Shown piece after piece: positions 56,676 through 64,000 of a stretch of DNA of 64,000 bases (position 1 is the stretch's first letter; every line of letters starts with the position of its first letter). The stretch spans positions 434,001 to 498,000 of the forward strand of contig OZ260100.1 of the NCBI GenBank assembly GCA_965284565.1, given 5' to 3'. The notes below the pieces were generated by a model that saw only the letters and a program-made list of their open reading frames with translations, did no database searches and had not been told where the DNA came from. Both the position numbers and the translations under genes were made by a program. This DNA is from BRH-c54 sp965284565. GTDB lineage: Bacteria; Bacteroidota; Bacteroidia; Flavobacteriales_E; Vicingaceae.

Positions 56676-58448
56676 ATGAAGCACCTATCAGTATTACTCA
56701 TCATTATTTTTACATTGTTTTTAACAACTAAAAATCAAGCTACTAACATAGATTACGAGGTAAGCATGAGTGAGCCACACACTCATTACTTTGAAGTAAA
56801 AATGATTATTAAAAACCATCAAAGTGAACAAGTAGATATTTATATGCCTACTTGGGCTCCAGGTTCATATTTAATTAGAGAGTTTTCTAAAAGTGTTGAA
56901 GCTGTTTCTGCCAATCAAAGTTCTAAAGAATTAAACATAGAAAAAATTAATAAAAACACTTGGCGTATTGCCTCTAACAACAAATCTGATATTACTGTAA
57001 CCTATAAAGTCTATGCTTACGAAATGAGTGTAAGAACTAGTTTCTTAGATGCTTCTCATGGTTATTTTAATGGAACAAGCATGTTTATGACTTACCAATC
57101 TGCTCAAAAAGAAAGCTCTAAAGTTACCATACATCCTTACAAAGATTGGAAAAAAGTAAGCACTGCCTTACCTAAAGCTAAAGGCGAAAAGGGTTTTGTT
57201 TATGTTGCCGAAAATTACGACATATTAGTAGATGCTCCTTTTGAAATTGGTAATCATGTAACTTTTGATTTTACTGCTGCAGGAGTATTGCATCATGTAG
57301 CAATGTATGGCGAAGGAAATTATAATATAGACACACTAAAAAAAGACATGGCTAATGTAGTGGAAGCTTGTACCAATGTTTTTGGTGAAAATCCCAACAA
57401 AGAATATACTTTTATTATTCACAACCTTACCAGAGGTAGTGGCGGATTAGAACACCTCAGCTCTACTACCCTACAAGTAAACAGATGGACATACAGTGGT
57501 TCTGCTTACAAAGGTTTTTTAAGTTTGGTTGCTCACGAATATTTTCATTTGTGGAATGTGAAAAGAATTAGACCTATTGAATTAGGCCCTTTTGATTATT
57601 CTAACGAAAATTATACTTCCCTACTTTGGGTAATGGAAGGCTTTACCAGTTATTATGATGAATTGTTACTTTACAGAGCAGGCATCTATACCGAAGAAGA
57701 TATTTTAAGTAAATTCTCATCTTCTATTAATAGCATTGAAAACCAACCTGGAAATAAAGTTCAACCGGTAGCTCATGCTAGTTTTGATGCTTGGATTAAA
57801 GCTTACAGACCAACTGAAAATAGCTACAACACTACTATTTCTTATTATACTAAAGGAAGTGTAGTTGCGAATATGCTCGATTTAATGATTATTAAAAATA
57901 CTAAAGGAGAAAAATCTTTAGATGATGTAATGAAGCTACTTTATAACAAGTTTTACAAGCAAGAAAACAGAGGCTTTACTTCCGAAGAAATGAAAAAAAC
58001 CTTAGAAGAAGTAAGTGGATTAAATTTAGATGATTTTTATAAAAAATACATTAACGGTACTGAAACATTCGACTACCCTACACTATTTAGTTATGTTGGC
58101 TTTCAAGTAGAACCACTTACCGAAAATAGTTTAAATTTAGGGGTTTCTCTTTCTGGAAACACCATAAGAACAGTTTACAGAAATTCTGCTGCTTATGATG
58201 GTGGCTTAAATGTAAATGACGAAATTTTGGCAATAGACGACTATCGTTTTTCGGATAATTATGATGAAATAACTGAAAACAAAAAAGAAGGTGATTTGCT
58301 AAATGTATTAATTAGTAGAGATAACCTTATTCAAAATATTAAAATACCAATGAAGCCTAGAACCGTTATTAGGTATTATATTTTTAAGGCAGAAAGTGCT
58401 ACAGACGAAATGAAAAATTTACACAAAAAATGGCTAATGCAACTATGA
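56676..58448 (+). CDS. M61 family metallopeptidase with PDZ domain
   Basis: 590 residues. Signal peptide, then the M61 (glycyl-aminopeptidase-like) family: an N-terminal strand domain (YMPTWAPGSYLIREFSK), the zinc site HEYFHLWNVKRIRP near residue 287, an MEGFTSYYDELLLYRAG segment carrying the third zinc ligand Glu, and a C-terminal PDZ domain (about residues 480-570, GLNVNDEILAIDDYRF). It is exported, probably periplasmic. The last codons overlap the DHFR start (ATGA), so the two genes are coupled. A one-mismatch -7 box (TAATTTTA) is at 56626-56633. Confidence 0.92.
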   Translation: MKHLSVLLIIIFTLFLTTKNQATNIDYEVSMSEPHTHYFEVKMIIKNHQSEQVDIYMPTWAPGSYLIREFSKSVEAVSANQSSKELNIEKINKNTWRIASNNKSDITVTYKVYAYEMSVRTSFLDASHGYFNGTSMFMTYQSAQKESSKVTIHPYKDWKKVSTALPKAKGEKGFVYVAENYDILVDAPFEIGNHVTFDFTAAGVLHHVAMYGEGNYNIDTLKKDMANVVEACTNVFGENPNKEYTFIIHNLTRGSGGLEHLSSTTLQVNRWTYSGSAYKGFLSLVAHEYFHLWNVKRIRPIELGPFDYSNENYTSLLWVMEGFTSYYDELLLYRAGIYTEEDILSKFSSSINSIENQPGNKVQPVAHASFDAWIKAYRPTENSYNTTISYYTKGSVVANMLDLMIIKNTKGEKSLDDVMKLLYNKFYKQENRGFTSEEMKKTLEEVSGLNLDDFYKKYINGTETFDYPTLFSYVGFQVEPLTENSLNLGVSLSGNTIRTVYRNSAAYDGGLNVNDEILAIDDYRFSDNYDEITENKKEGDLLNVLISRDNLIQNIKIPMKPRTVIRYYIFKAESATDEMKNLHKKWLMQL

Positions 58449-58951
58449 TAGTATCTCTAATTGTAGCTGTTGCCGAAAACAATGTTATCGGTAAAGACAA
58501 CACCCTTATATGGCACTTACCTAAAGATATGCGGTTTTTTAAACAAACTACACTAAACCATCATATTATTACTGGTAGAAAAAATTACATTTCTATTCCC
58601 GAAAAATTTCGTCCGTTGGCTAACAGAACCAACATAGTGCTTACCCGTCAAAATAATTTTACGGAAGAAAATTGTGTAGTATTAAATTCATTAGAAACAG
58701 CTTTAGATTTTGCTAAAAAAAATAACGAAACAGAAGTTTTTATTATTGGTGGTGGACAAATTTACAAAGAAGCTTTAGATAAAAATTTAGTAGACAAAAT
58801 GTACATTACTCATGTTCACCAAGCTTTTGAAGGAGACACATTTTTCCCAGAGATTGACAGTTCAAAATGGCAAAAAACAAGTGAAGAAAAATACCTGAAA
58901 GACGAAAAACATGCTCATGATTTTAGTTTTTGTATTTATTCTAGAATTTAA
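58445..58951 (+). CDS. folA: Dihydrofolate reductase
   Basis: NADPH-dependent reduction of dihydrofolate. 168 residues from the ATG at 58445; an upstream frame at 58430 adds five unlikely residues. Typical segments are ISLIVAVAENNVIGKDNTLIWHLPKDMRFFK (residues 3-33 as a continuous block), TGRKNY, LTRQ, FIIGGGQIY and the C-terminal strand region. The start overlaps the M61 stop as ATGA. Trimethoprim sensitivity cannot be read from the sequence. Confidence 0.95.
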   Translation: MIVSLIVAVAENNVIGKDNTLIWHLPKDMRFFKQTTLNHHIITGRKNYISIPEKFRPLANRTNIVLTRQNNFTEENCVVLNSLETALDFAKKNNETEVFIIGGGQIYKEALDKNLVDKMYITHVHQAFEGDTFFPEIDSSKWQKTSEEKYLKDEKHAHDFSFCIYSRI

Positions 58952-59050
58952 CCAAACAATATTAACTTAAAGTTATCTCATTAACATTAAGATTAAAAAG
59001 GTTTAATAAGTCGATAAAGTTAGCTTAACTCAACAAAAATAAAGTAGTTC

Positions 59051-59058
59051 TACTTTTG
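59051..59058 (+). promoter_or_regulatory. -7 promoter box for the regulator gene
   Basis: TACTTTTG, exact, ending 5 bases before the ATG at 59064, which predicts a leaderless mRNA. Confidence 0.55.
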
Positions 59059-59063
59059 GGTTA

Positions 59064-59756
59064 ATGTTAAAACCTAACCATATATTGCCTTCCATTGCTA
59101 TTGTTACCAGCAATGAAAAAAAGCTAAAAAGTACTCAAGCATTTCTTAAAGAGAAAAAAATTAACATTGCTAATATTCTCATTACTGAAAATACGCCCTT
59201 AGAACTTGTTACCCAAAAGCAATACGATATTTTTTTAGTAGAACTACACCTAGCTCAATTTGATGGAATAGAAATCTGCGAAATCATTAAAACTAAATTT
59301 GAAAACACTAGTGTACTACTTGTATCTGAAGAAACTCAAGAATACATTCAGGTGGAAGCTTACAAAGCAGGAGCAGATGATTTTATCTCTCCAACCATAC
59401 AACCTAAATTGCTATTGAAAAAAATAGACGCTTTGCTAAAAAGAAAAAACATAGCAAAAAACGAAACAAAATCAAATATTTACCACAACTCCATAAAAGT
59501 AAACAGAGAAAGTTATTTAATTGAAAAAGATAACCAAGAAATTTCTCTTCAAAAAAAACAGTTTGAATTACTTTACCTTCTCATAAGCAATCCTAAAAGA
59601 ATTTTTACTAGAGATGAACTCTACCATTCTGTTTGGGAGAATACAGACAATAACAACCCTAGAATTATTGATGTTCATATTAGAAAAATTAGAGAAAAAG
59701 TAGGAGAAAACATTATCAAAACCATTAAAGGTAGAGGTTATCGTTTTGCCGAATAA
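59064..59756 (+). CDS. Atypical OmpR/PhoB-type response regulator
   Basis: 230 residues. N-terminal receiver-like domain (about 1-125), then a winged-helix DNA-binding domain with the OmpR-type signature LQKKQFELLYLLISNPKRIFTRDELYHSVWENT and the end DVHIRKIREKVGENIIKTIKGRGYRFAE. The receiver lacks the acidic pair (IVTSNEKK), its phosphoacceptor Asp is Glu (VELHLAQFDG, residue about 60), and the Lys of the active site is replaced (DDFISPTIQP). It probably works without phosphorylation. No sensor kinase is adjacent. It lies between folA and purD; target genes unknown. Confidence 0.88.
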   Translation: MLKPNHILPSIAIVTSNEKKLKSTQAFLKEKKINIANILITENTPLELVTQKQYDIFLVELHLAQFDGIEICEIIKTKFENTSVLLVSEETQEYIQVEAYKAGADDFISPTIQPKLLLKKIDALLKRKNIAKNETKSNIYHNSIKVNRESYLIEKDNQEISLQKKQFELLYLLISNPKRIFTRDELYHSVWENTDNNNPRIIDVHIRKIREKVGENIIKTIKGRGYRFAE

Positions 59757-59794
59757 TTCAAATTTTTATCTCTACTTTTTAAGCTAGTATTACT

Positions 59795-59802
59795 TATTTT
59801 TG
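59795..59802 (+). promoter_or_regulatory. -7 promoter box for purD
   Basis: TATTTTTG, exact; 24 bases before the ATG at 59827. The TTG within it (59800-59802) is not the start. Confidence 0.55.
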
Positions 59803-59826
59803 CACTTCAAATCAAAAAAAGTAACA

Positions 59827-61113
59827 ATGAATGTATTGGTTTTAGGTTCAGGAGGAAGAGAACATGCACTGGCATGGAAAATTAATGAAAGCAAACTACT
59901 TACAAAGCTTTTTGTAGCTCCTGGAAATGCGGGAACAGCATCATTTGCCACTAATTTAAATGTTAATGTAAATGATTTTGACACGATAAAAAAAGTAGTG
60001 TTGGAAAATAACATTTCATTGGTAGTTGTTGGTCCTGAAGACCCTCTAGTAAATGGCATTTGCGATTTTTTCCTTGCGGATAAAGAACTTAAAAATATTG
60101 GTATAATTGGCCCTCAAAAAGATGGTGCAGAACTAGAAGGTAGTAAAGAATTTTCTAAAAAATTCATGATTAAACACAATATACCTACAGCTCAATACCA
60201 ATCTTTTACCAACGATACCTTAAATAACGGATTAACCTTTTTAGAAACATTATCCCCTCCCTACGTTTTAAAGGCTGATGGTTTAGCTGCAGGAAAAGGT
60301 GTTGTAATTTTAGATGATTTAACCGAAGCCAAAAATGAATTGACAGAAATGCTAAGCAATAAAAAATTTGGAGAAGCATCTGCCAAAGTAGTTATTGAAG
60401 AATTTTTATCAGGCATAGAACTTTCTGTATTTGTATTAACCGATGGCAATAGTTATAAAATATTACCCGCAGCCAAAGACTACAAAAGAATTGGAGAAGG
60501 CGATACAGGCTTAAACACTGGTGGTATGGGAGCTATTTCTCCTGTTCCTTTTGCTGATGAAAATTTCTTATCGAAAGTAGAAGAGCAAGTGGTAAAGCCA
60601 ACTATTGATGGCTTAAAAAAAGAAAACATTAACTACAAAGGTTTTATTTTTATTGGCTTAATGAACAACAACGGAAATCCTTTTGTAATTGAATATAATG
60701 TTAGAATGGGAGATCCCGAAACAGAGGTGGTAATTCCAAGAATTGAGTCTGATTTATTAGATTTATTTCATGGTGTAGCTACTCAAACCCTTCACGAAAA
60801 AGAAATAAAAATTAACACTCAAACAGCTACAACAGTAATGTTAGTATCCGGTGGTTATCCCGAAGCTTATGAAAAAGGAAAAGCGATAACTGGATTAGAA
60901 AATATTGAAGGAAGTACCATTTTTCATGCAGGAACAGCCATTAAAGACAACCAAATAGTAACCAATGGAGGAAGAGTGATTGCAGTTACTTCTTTTGGCA
61001 ACTCGTTAGAAGATGCATTGAAAAAATCTTTTAAAAATGCTGAGAAAATTCAATTTGAGAAGAAGTATTACAGAAAGGATATCGGACAAGACCTGCTTAC
61101 CTATAAAAATTAA
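59827..61113 (+). CDS. purD: Phosphoribosylamine-glycine ligase
   Basis: ATP-dependent second step of purine synthesis, making GAR. 428 residues from the ATG at 59827 (MNVLVLGSGGREHALAWK), with the ATP-grasp core: VGPEDPLVNGI, LKADGLAAGKGVV near residue 145, EEFLSGIELSVF, a TGGMGAISP segment, and the EYNVRMGDPETEVV metal-binding motif near residue 290. Length normal. Other purine genes are not adjacent. Confidence 0.96.
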   Translation: MNVLVLGSGGREHALAWKINESKLLTKLFVAPGNAGTASFATNLNVNVNDFDTIKKVVLENNISLVVVGPEDPLVNGICDFFLADKELKNIGIIGPQKDGAELEGSKEFSKKFMIKHNIPTAQYQSFTNDTLNNGLTFLETLSPPYVLKADGLAAGKGVVILDDLTEAKNELTEMLSNKKFGEASAKVVIEEFLSGIELSVFVLTDGNSYKILPAAKDYKRIGEGDTGLNTGGMGAISPVPFADENFLSKVEEQVVKPTIDGLKKENINYKGFIFIGLMNNNGNPFVIEYNVRMGDPETEVVIPRIESDLLDLFHGVATQTLHEKEIKINTQTATTVMLVSGGYPEAYEKGKAITGLENIEGSTIFHAGTAIKDNQIVTNGGRVIAVTSFGNSLEDALKKSFKNAEKIQFEKKYYRKDIGQDLLTYKN

Positions 61114-61149
61114 TTTGCTTAACTTTAACAGCAACCAACTTCACCATTA

Positions 61150-61782
61150 ATGAAAAAACTACTTTTAATAACACTTATTTTTATTGGTTTTAATGGTTTT
61201 TCTCAAACTTTTAAATCGGGAGCTATTTTAGGAGTTAGTGCTGCTCAGGTTGAGGGTGATGGTTATGGTGGCTACAAAAAACCAGGGTTAATACTTGGTG
61301 CATTTACCAATACCGATTTTTCCGACCATGTTTCTATGCAGTTTGAAATTTATTATATTGGTAAAGGTGCTAGAAAAGTTCCTGACCCAGCCAATGGCGA
61401 TTTTAGATCATTTAACTTACGTTTAAATTATTTAGAAATTCCATTAGTAGTAAGATACCGACACAAATCCTTCTTTTTTGAATTAGGAGGATATTACGGC
61501 TACTTGCTAAATGTAAAAATGGAAGACCAATTTGGCGAAGTAAATATTCAACAAAATCCTTTTCCTTTTAAAAGTGCTGATATTGGTGGAGTTTTAGGTT
61601 TAGAATTTCATGTTAACGATAATTTTATCATCAACTTTAGAACTAAAAACTCATTGGTTCCTATTAGAGATTTTAACAATTTAGATCAAAACATAGGATT
61701 TTTAAATAAGCTTTTCAACAGAGGTTGGTACAATGTTGATTTAAACTTTAGTATTCGTTATCAATTAATCGGTAAAAACTAA
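61150..61782 (+). CDS. PorT-family outer-membrane beta-barrel protein
   Basis: 210 residues: signal peptide MKKLLLITLIFIGFNGFSQ, then a small eight-stranded barrel-like domain of the PorT/OMP_b-brl_2 type (GLILGAFTNTDFSDHVSMQ, NYLEIPLVVRYRHKSFFFELGGY, DIGGVLGLEFHVNDNFIIN). PorT itself is a T9SS protein of this family, and I recall it next to ubiX in some Flavobacteriia, but this sequence could equally be a generic barrel. Its stop is 3 bases before the ubiX start, so the genes are coupled. Confidence 0.82.
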   Translation: MKKLLLITLIFIGFNGFSQTFKSGAILGVSAAQVEGDGYGGYKKPGLILGAFTNTDFSDHVSMQFEIYYIGKGARKVPDPANGDFRSFNLRLNYLEIPLVVRYRHKSFFFELGGYYGYLLNVKMEDQFGEVNIQQNPFPFKSADIGGVLGLEFHVNDNFIINFRTKNSLVPIRDFNNLDQNIGFLNKLFNRGWYNVDLNFSIRYQLIGKN

Positions 61783-61785
61783 CCC

Positions 61786-62343
61786 ATGGAAAAAAGAAAA
61801 ATTGTTGTTGCTATTACAGGTGCTTCGGGTGCTATTTATGCCGAATTATTATTAAAATTTTTATCTGAACAAGAAAATATTGAAGTTGGCGTAATTATGT
61901 CAGACAATGCTAAAACTGTTTGGCAACACGAACTCAATAATGAAAACTATACACACTTTCCATTTACTTTTTACCATAAAAATGATTTTAATGCTCCATT
62001 TGCTTCAGGTTCGGCAAAATACGACACTATGGTGGTAATTCCTTGCTCTATGGGAACTTTAGGAAGAATCACCAACGGAATTTCCAATGATTTACTTACT
62101 AGAGCTGCTGATGTTATTTTAAAAGAAAGAAGAAAATTAGTTTTGGTAGCTAGAGAAATGCCTTACAATCTTATCCATATCAATAACATGAAAACGGTAA
62201 CGGAAGCTGGAGGTATTATTTGTCCTGCTACACCATCATTTTATAGCCAACCAAGCACTATAGAAGCTGTTGCTAAAACTGTGGTAGATAGAGTAATTGA
62301 TTTAATTGGGTTGGACAGCAAATCTTATCGTTGGGGAAAATAA
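61786..62343 (+). CDS. ubiX: UbiX family flavin prenyltransferase
   Basis: Makes prenylated FMN, the cofactor of UbiD-type decarboxylases. 185 residues with ITGASGAIYAELLLKFL at the start, CSMGTLGRITNGISNDLLTR (near residue 86), ERRKLVLVAREMPYN and ICPATPSFYSQP. Length normal. No ubiD is in the window, so the partner decarboxylase lies elsewhere. A terminator follows. Confidence 0.94.
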   Translation: MEKRKIVVAITGASGAIYAELLLKFLSEQENIEVGVIMSDNAKTVWQHELNNENYTHFPFTFYHKNDFNAPFASGSAKYDTMVVIPCSMGTLGRITNGISNDLLTRAADVILKERRKLVLVAREMPYNLIHINNMKTVTEAGGIICPATPSFYSQPSTIEAVAKTVVDRVIDLIGLDSKSYRWGK

Positions 62344-62344
62344 A

Positions 62345-62370
62345 AAGACAGGACTTCCGCCCTGTCTTCT
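62345..62370 (+). terminator. Terminator between ubiX and the M43 gene
   Basis: AAGACAGG pairs with CCTGTCTT around an 8-base loop; T-rich sequence follows. It may also serve the convergent M43 gene. Confidence 0.75.
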
Positions 62371-62395
62371 CTTATTAAAACCTTACTTAATTATA

Positions 62396-63736
62396 TTATT
62401 TCACTATAACTTTTTGAGTAACTGAAGCTGTTTTAGACTGAATATTTACAAAGTAAATTCCTTGTTTGTTAATTTGATATTGATTTTCACCTAATACAAC
62501 AGGCTGTATAGTCTGTCCGAGACCATTATAAAAAGTAATTTTTAAATTTTCATCTTCAGCAGTAGAAATATTGATAATTCCTGTTGATGGGTTTGGATAA
62601 ACAGTTACCTTATCAACAAAATTATTTTCTTCAATACCAACAACACAATTAGAAAGAGCAGGAGAAGTCAATAATCCATTTCTTTCATTTTGTAACACAC
62701 TTCTCATAATTCCTATTTGTCCGTTAGTAAAACTATTCTGACAAGTTTGATCTGAATAATCCATATAATTTTCTACCATATCAGGCAAATCACCAACTCC
62801 AGAAATAGTATCTGTACAAGAATTTCTAGTTGTAACACAACCTTGCTGAGATTGATCGCAATTTGGTGTATCATTTAATCCATCATCATCACCACAAATA
62901 CTACCAAAAATTCCTCCAAAAGTATTTTCAGCAGTATGTCTCACACCTAAATAATGACCAACTTCATGCGTAACCGTTCTTCCATTAATCACAGTTGCAG
63001 TCATTGCTACTGGATTATTTCTTCCAAAAGCACTATAATGAATAATAGCTCCATCTGTTAATTCAGGAGGGATAGAATTTGCTGGCCAATTAGATAGTCC
63101 TGCTGGTGGAGTTGCAACACCTAACAATGAAGGAGTAGTACTACCCCCATTAATGTCACCCACCCAAATATTTAAATATTCTGATGTATTCCAAGCATTA
63201 GAACCACCTTGACTGGTACTTTGTATTTTAGCAATAGATGCCATATCAGGTAAAAAACCCCCTCCAAAAGTAGTGGATGTCTGTACTCTTACAATCCCAT
63301 CAGTAGGATTTCCATTGGTATCTATACAAGCTAATTGAAACTCAATTTGTGCATCTCCAACAAAAGGAACAAAAGCAGGTCTTAAGTTGGTGGTATCTGC
63401 GTTCATTCTTCTAAAATCTTCATTCAGAACATTAATTTGTTCAACTAATACACTATCATCTAAGTTTTCTTGTGGATTATTGGAATTCCATACAACATGA
63501 AAAACTACAGGAACAACATAAATTGATTTGTCATTTTTATTTTCTTTCGCATTCGCCTCAATTACCCATTGTTGATAAGCATCATTAATTTGTTGTTTGT
63601 AATTAGGGTTTTTCTGATTTAAATATTCTACTGCATGATTAAACCCACATTTCTCAGGCTGCTGTTGAGCCTGAACAGATAAAGAAGTTATGCCTGCCAA
63701 ACAAAATAATGCAAAAAGCTTGTTAAATAATTTCAT
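62396..63736 (-). CDS. Secreted M43-family zinc metalloprotease with T9SS sorting domain
   Basis: 446 residues. Signal peptide MKLFNKLFALFCLAGITSLSVQAQ, then a pappalysin/M43-type metzincin: HEVGHYLGVRH near residue 263 (HExxHxxGxxH) and a Met-turn region around NYMDYSDQTCQNSF, with Cys pairs (CGDDDGLNDTPNCDQSQQGC) typical of the family. The last ~75 residues are a T9SS type A sorting domain (VYPNPSTGIINIST, YNGLGQTIQPV). It should be an extracellular protease. A one-mismatch -7 box (TAAATTCG) is at 63777-63784. Confidence 0.94.
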   Translation of the reverse strand: MKLFNKLFALFCLAGITSLSVQAQQQPEKCGFNHAVEYLNQKNPNYKQQINDAYQQWVIEANAKENKNDKSIYVVPVVFHVVWNSNNPQENLDDSVLVEQINVLNEDFRRMNADTTNLRPAFVPFVGDAQIEFQLACIDTNGNPTDGIVRVQTSTTFGGGFLPDMASIAKIQSTSQGGSNAWNTSEYLNIWVGDINGGSTTPSLLGVATPPAGLSNWPANSIPPELTDGAIIHYSAFGRNNPVAMTATVINGRTVTHEVGHYLGVRHTAENTFGGIFGSICGDDDGLNDTPNCDQSQQGCVTTRNSCTDTISGVGDLPDMVENYMDYSDQTCQNSFTNGQIGIMRSVLQNERNGLLTSPALSNCVVGIEENNFVDKVTVYPNPSTGIINISTAEDENLKITFYNGLGQTIQPVVLGENQYQINKQGIYFVNIQSKTASVTQKVIVK

Positions 63737-63868
63737 AGTTTGTTATTTTTATAAAAGTTAATTTAAAATTTCGTTTGCGAATTTAATTACTGAAAATAAA
63801 AATACAAAACAGATAAGGTATTTGTAAACTACAAAAACCTATTGAAAATCATAATCCTAAAATAAAGG

Positions 63869-64000
63869 TTAGATGCATTTAAAGTAGTCAAAAGGCTCTA
63901 AACAATCTTTACATTGATACAAGGCTTTACATGCTGTTGAACCAAATTGACTTTTAAGTTCAGTATTTTTAGAACCACATTGAGGGCATTGAACTTCTTT
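63869..64000 (-). CDS. paaD: PaaD-like phenylacetate pathway protein, C-terminal end
   Basis: Only the last 43 codons are in the window; the gene enters from the right edge and stops at 63871-63869. The reading is KEVQCPQCGSKNTELKS, then QFGSTACKALYQCKDCLEPFDYFKCI, the zinc-ribbon tail of PaaD/PaaJ, an accessory maturation factor of the phenylacetyl-CoA epoxidase. Two CxxC pairs plus CKA and FKC Cys are visible. The neighbouring paa genes would be expected beyond the edge. Confidence 0.85.
   Translation of the reverse strand, partial: KEVQCPQCGSKNTELKSQFGSTACKALYQCKDCLEPFDYFKCI

Overview
The window is a low-GC (roughly one third G+C), gene-dense stretch of a Bacteroidota chromosome, most like a marine or freshwater Flavobacteriales. 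The evidence is internal: at least six genes end in type IX secretion (T9SS) type A C-terminal sorting domains; the T9SS lipoprotein PorW/SprE is encoded next to a bactofilin and the F0F1 ATP synthase genes; there are SusC-like TonB receptor features; and many genes are preceded by the Bacteroidota sigma-factor -7 box TAnnTTTG, with few Shine-Dalgarno sequences. I see no phage, insertion sequence, integron or CRISPR array. This is a core chromosomal segment with patches of secreted-protein genes.

Layout. 1-7.5 kb: end of a secreted-protein gene, then mfd, a lipoprotein, purine nucleoside phosphorylase, panD, a flippase-like membrane protein and a heptose-phosphate adenylyltransferase (all + after the first gene). 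7.5-16 kb: three tandem minus-strand T9SS cargo genes, including an 1848-residue multidomain protein. 16-24 kb: M16 pseudopeptidase, small Ala/Glu-rich lipoprotein, asnS, a T9SS beta-propeller repeat protein, a saccharopine-dehydrogenase-like enzyme, tRNA-Asn. 24-31 kb: GH18/CUB secreted hydrolase, a lipoprotein, and a probable metal-uptake operon (His-rich secreted protein, TonB receptor, lipoprotein). 31-35 kb: tRNA-Cys and three envelope proteins. 34.9-40.2 kb: a complete minus-strand rRNA operon (16S, tRNA-Ile, tRNA-Ala, 23S, 5S) with promoter and terminator. 40.4-43.8 kb: two hypotheticals, then queA, a four-helix-bundle protein and ispD. 43.8-52.7 kb: atpBEFHAG, preceded by an AtpI-like membrane protein, AtpZ, bactofilin and porW. 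52.9-64 kb: dnaX, two DUF1801 proteins, a cold-shock protein, M61 peptidase, dihydrofolate reductase, an atypical OmpR-type regulator, purD, a PorT-family barrel, ubiX, an M43 T9SS metalloprotease and the 3' end of paaD.

How the genes fit together. Housekeeping functions (repair, replication, tRNA charging and modification, purine, pantothenate, isoprenoid and folate synthesis, ATP synthesis) are interleaved with envelope and secretion functions. PorW belongs to the machine that would export the T9SS cargo proteins seen at 7.5-16, 19.7-22.2, 24-27 and 62.4-63.7 kb. Several start codons were moved from the longest open frame to the position fitting the signal peptide, the family N terminus or the promoter: mfd 577, the 8521 gene 10320, the 19678 gene 22188, the GH18 gene 24098, the 33078 gene 34841, atpB 48910, dihydrofolate reductase 58445 and purD 59827.

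The most interesting items are a terminator-like hairpin just after atpE inside the ATP synthase operon, an intrinsic terminator that abuts the start codon of the next gene at 10320, an OmpR-type regulator whose receiver domain has lost its phosphorylation residues (Asp to Glu), a 30-residue helical-repeat array in the 1848-residue secreted protein, and several genes predicted to be leaderless. All functions are inferred from sequence recognition without database searches.
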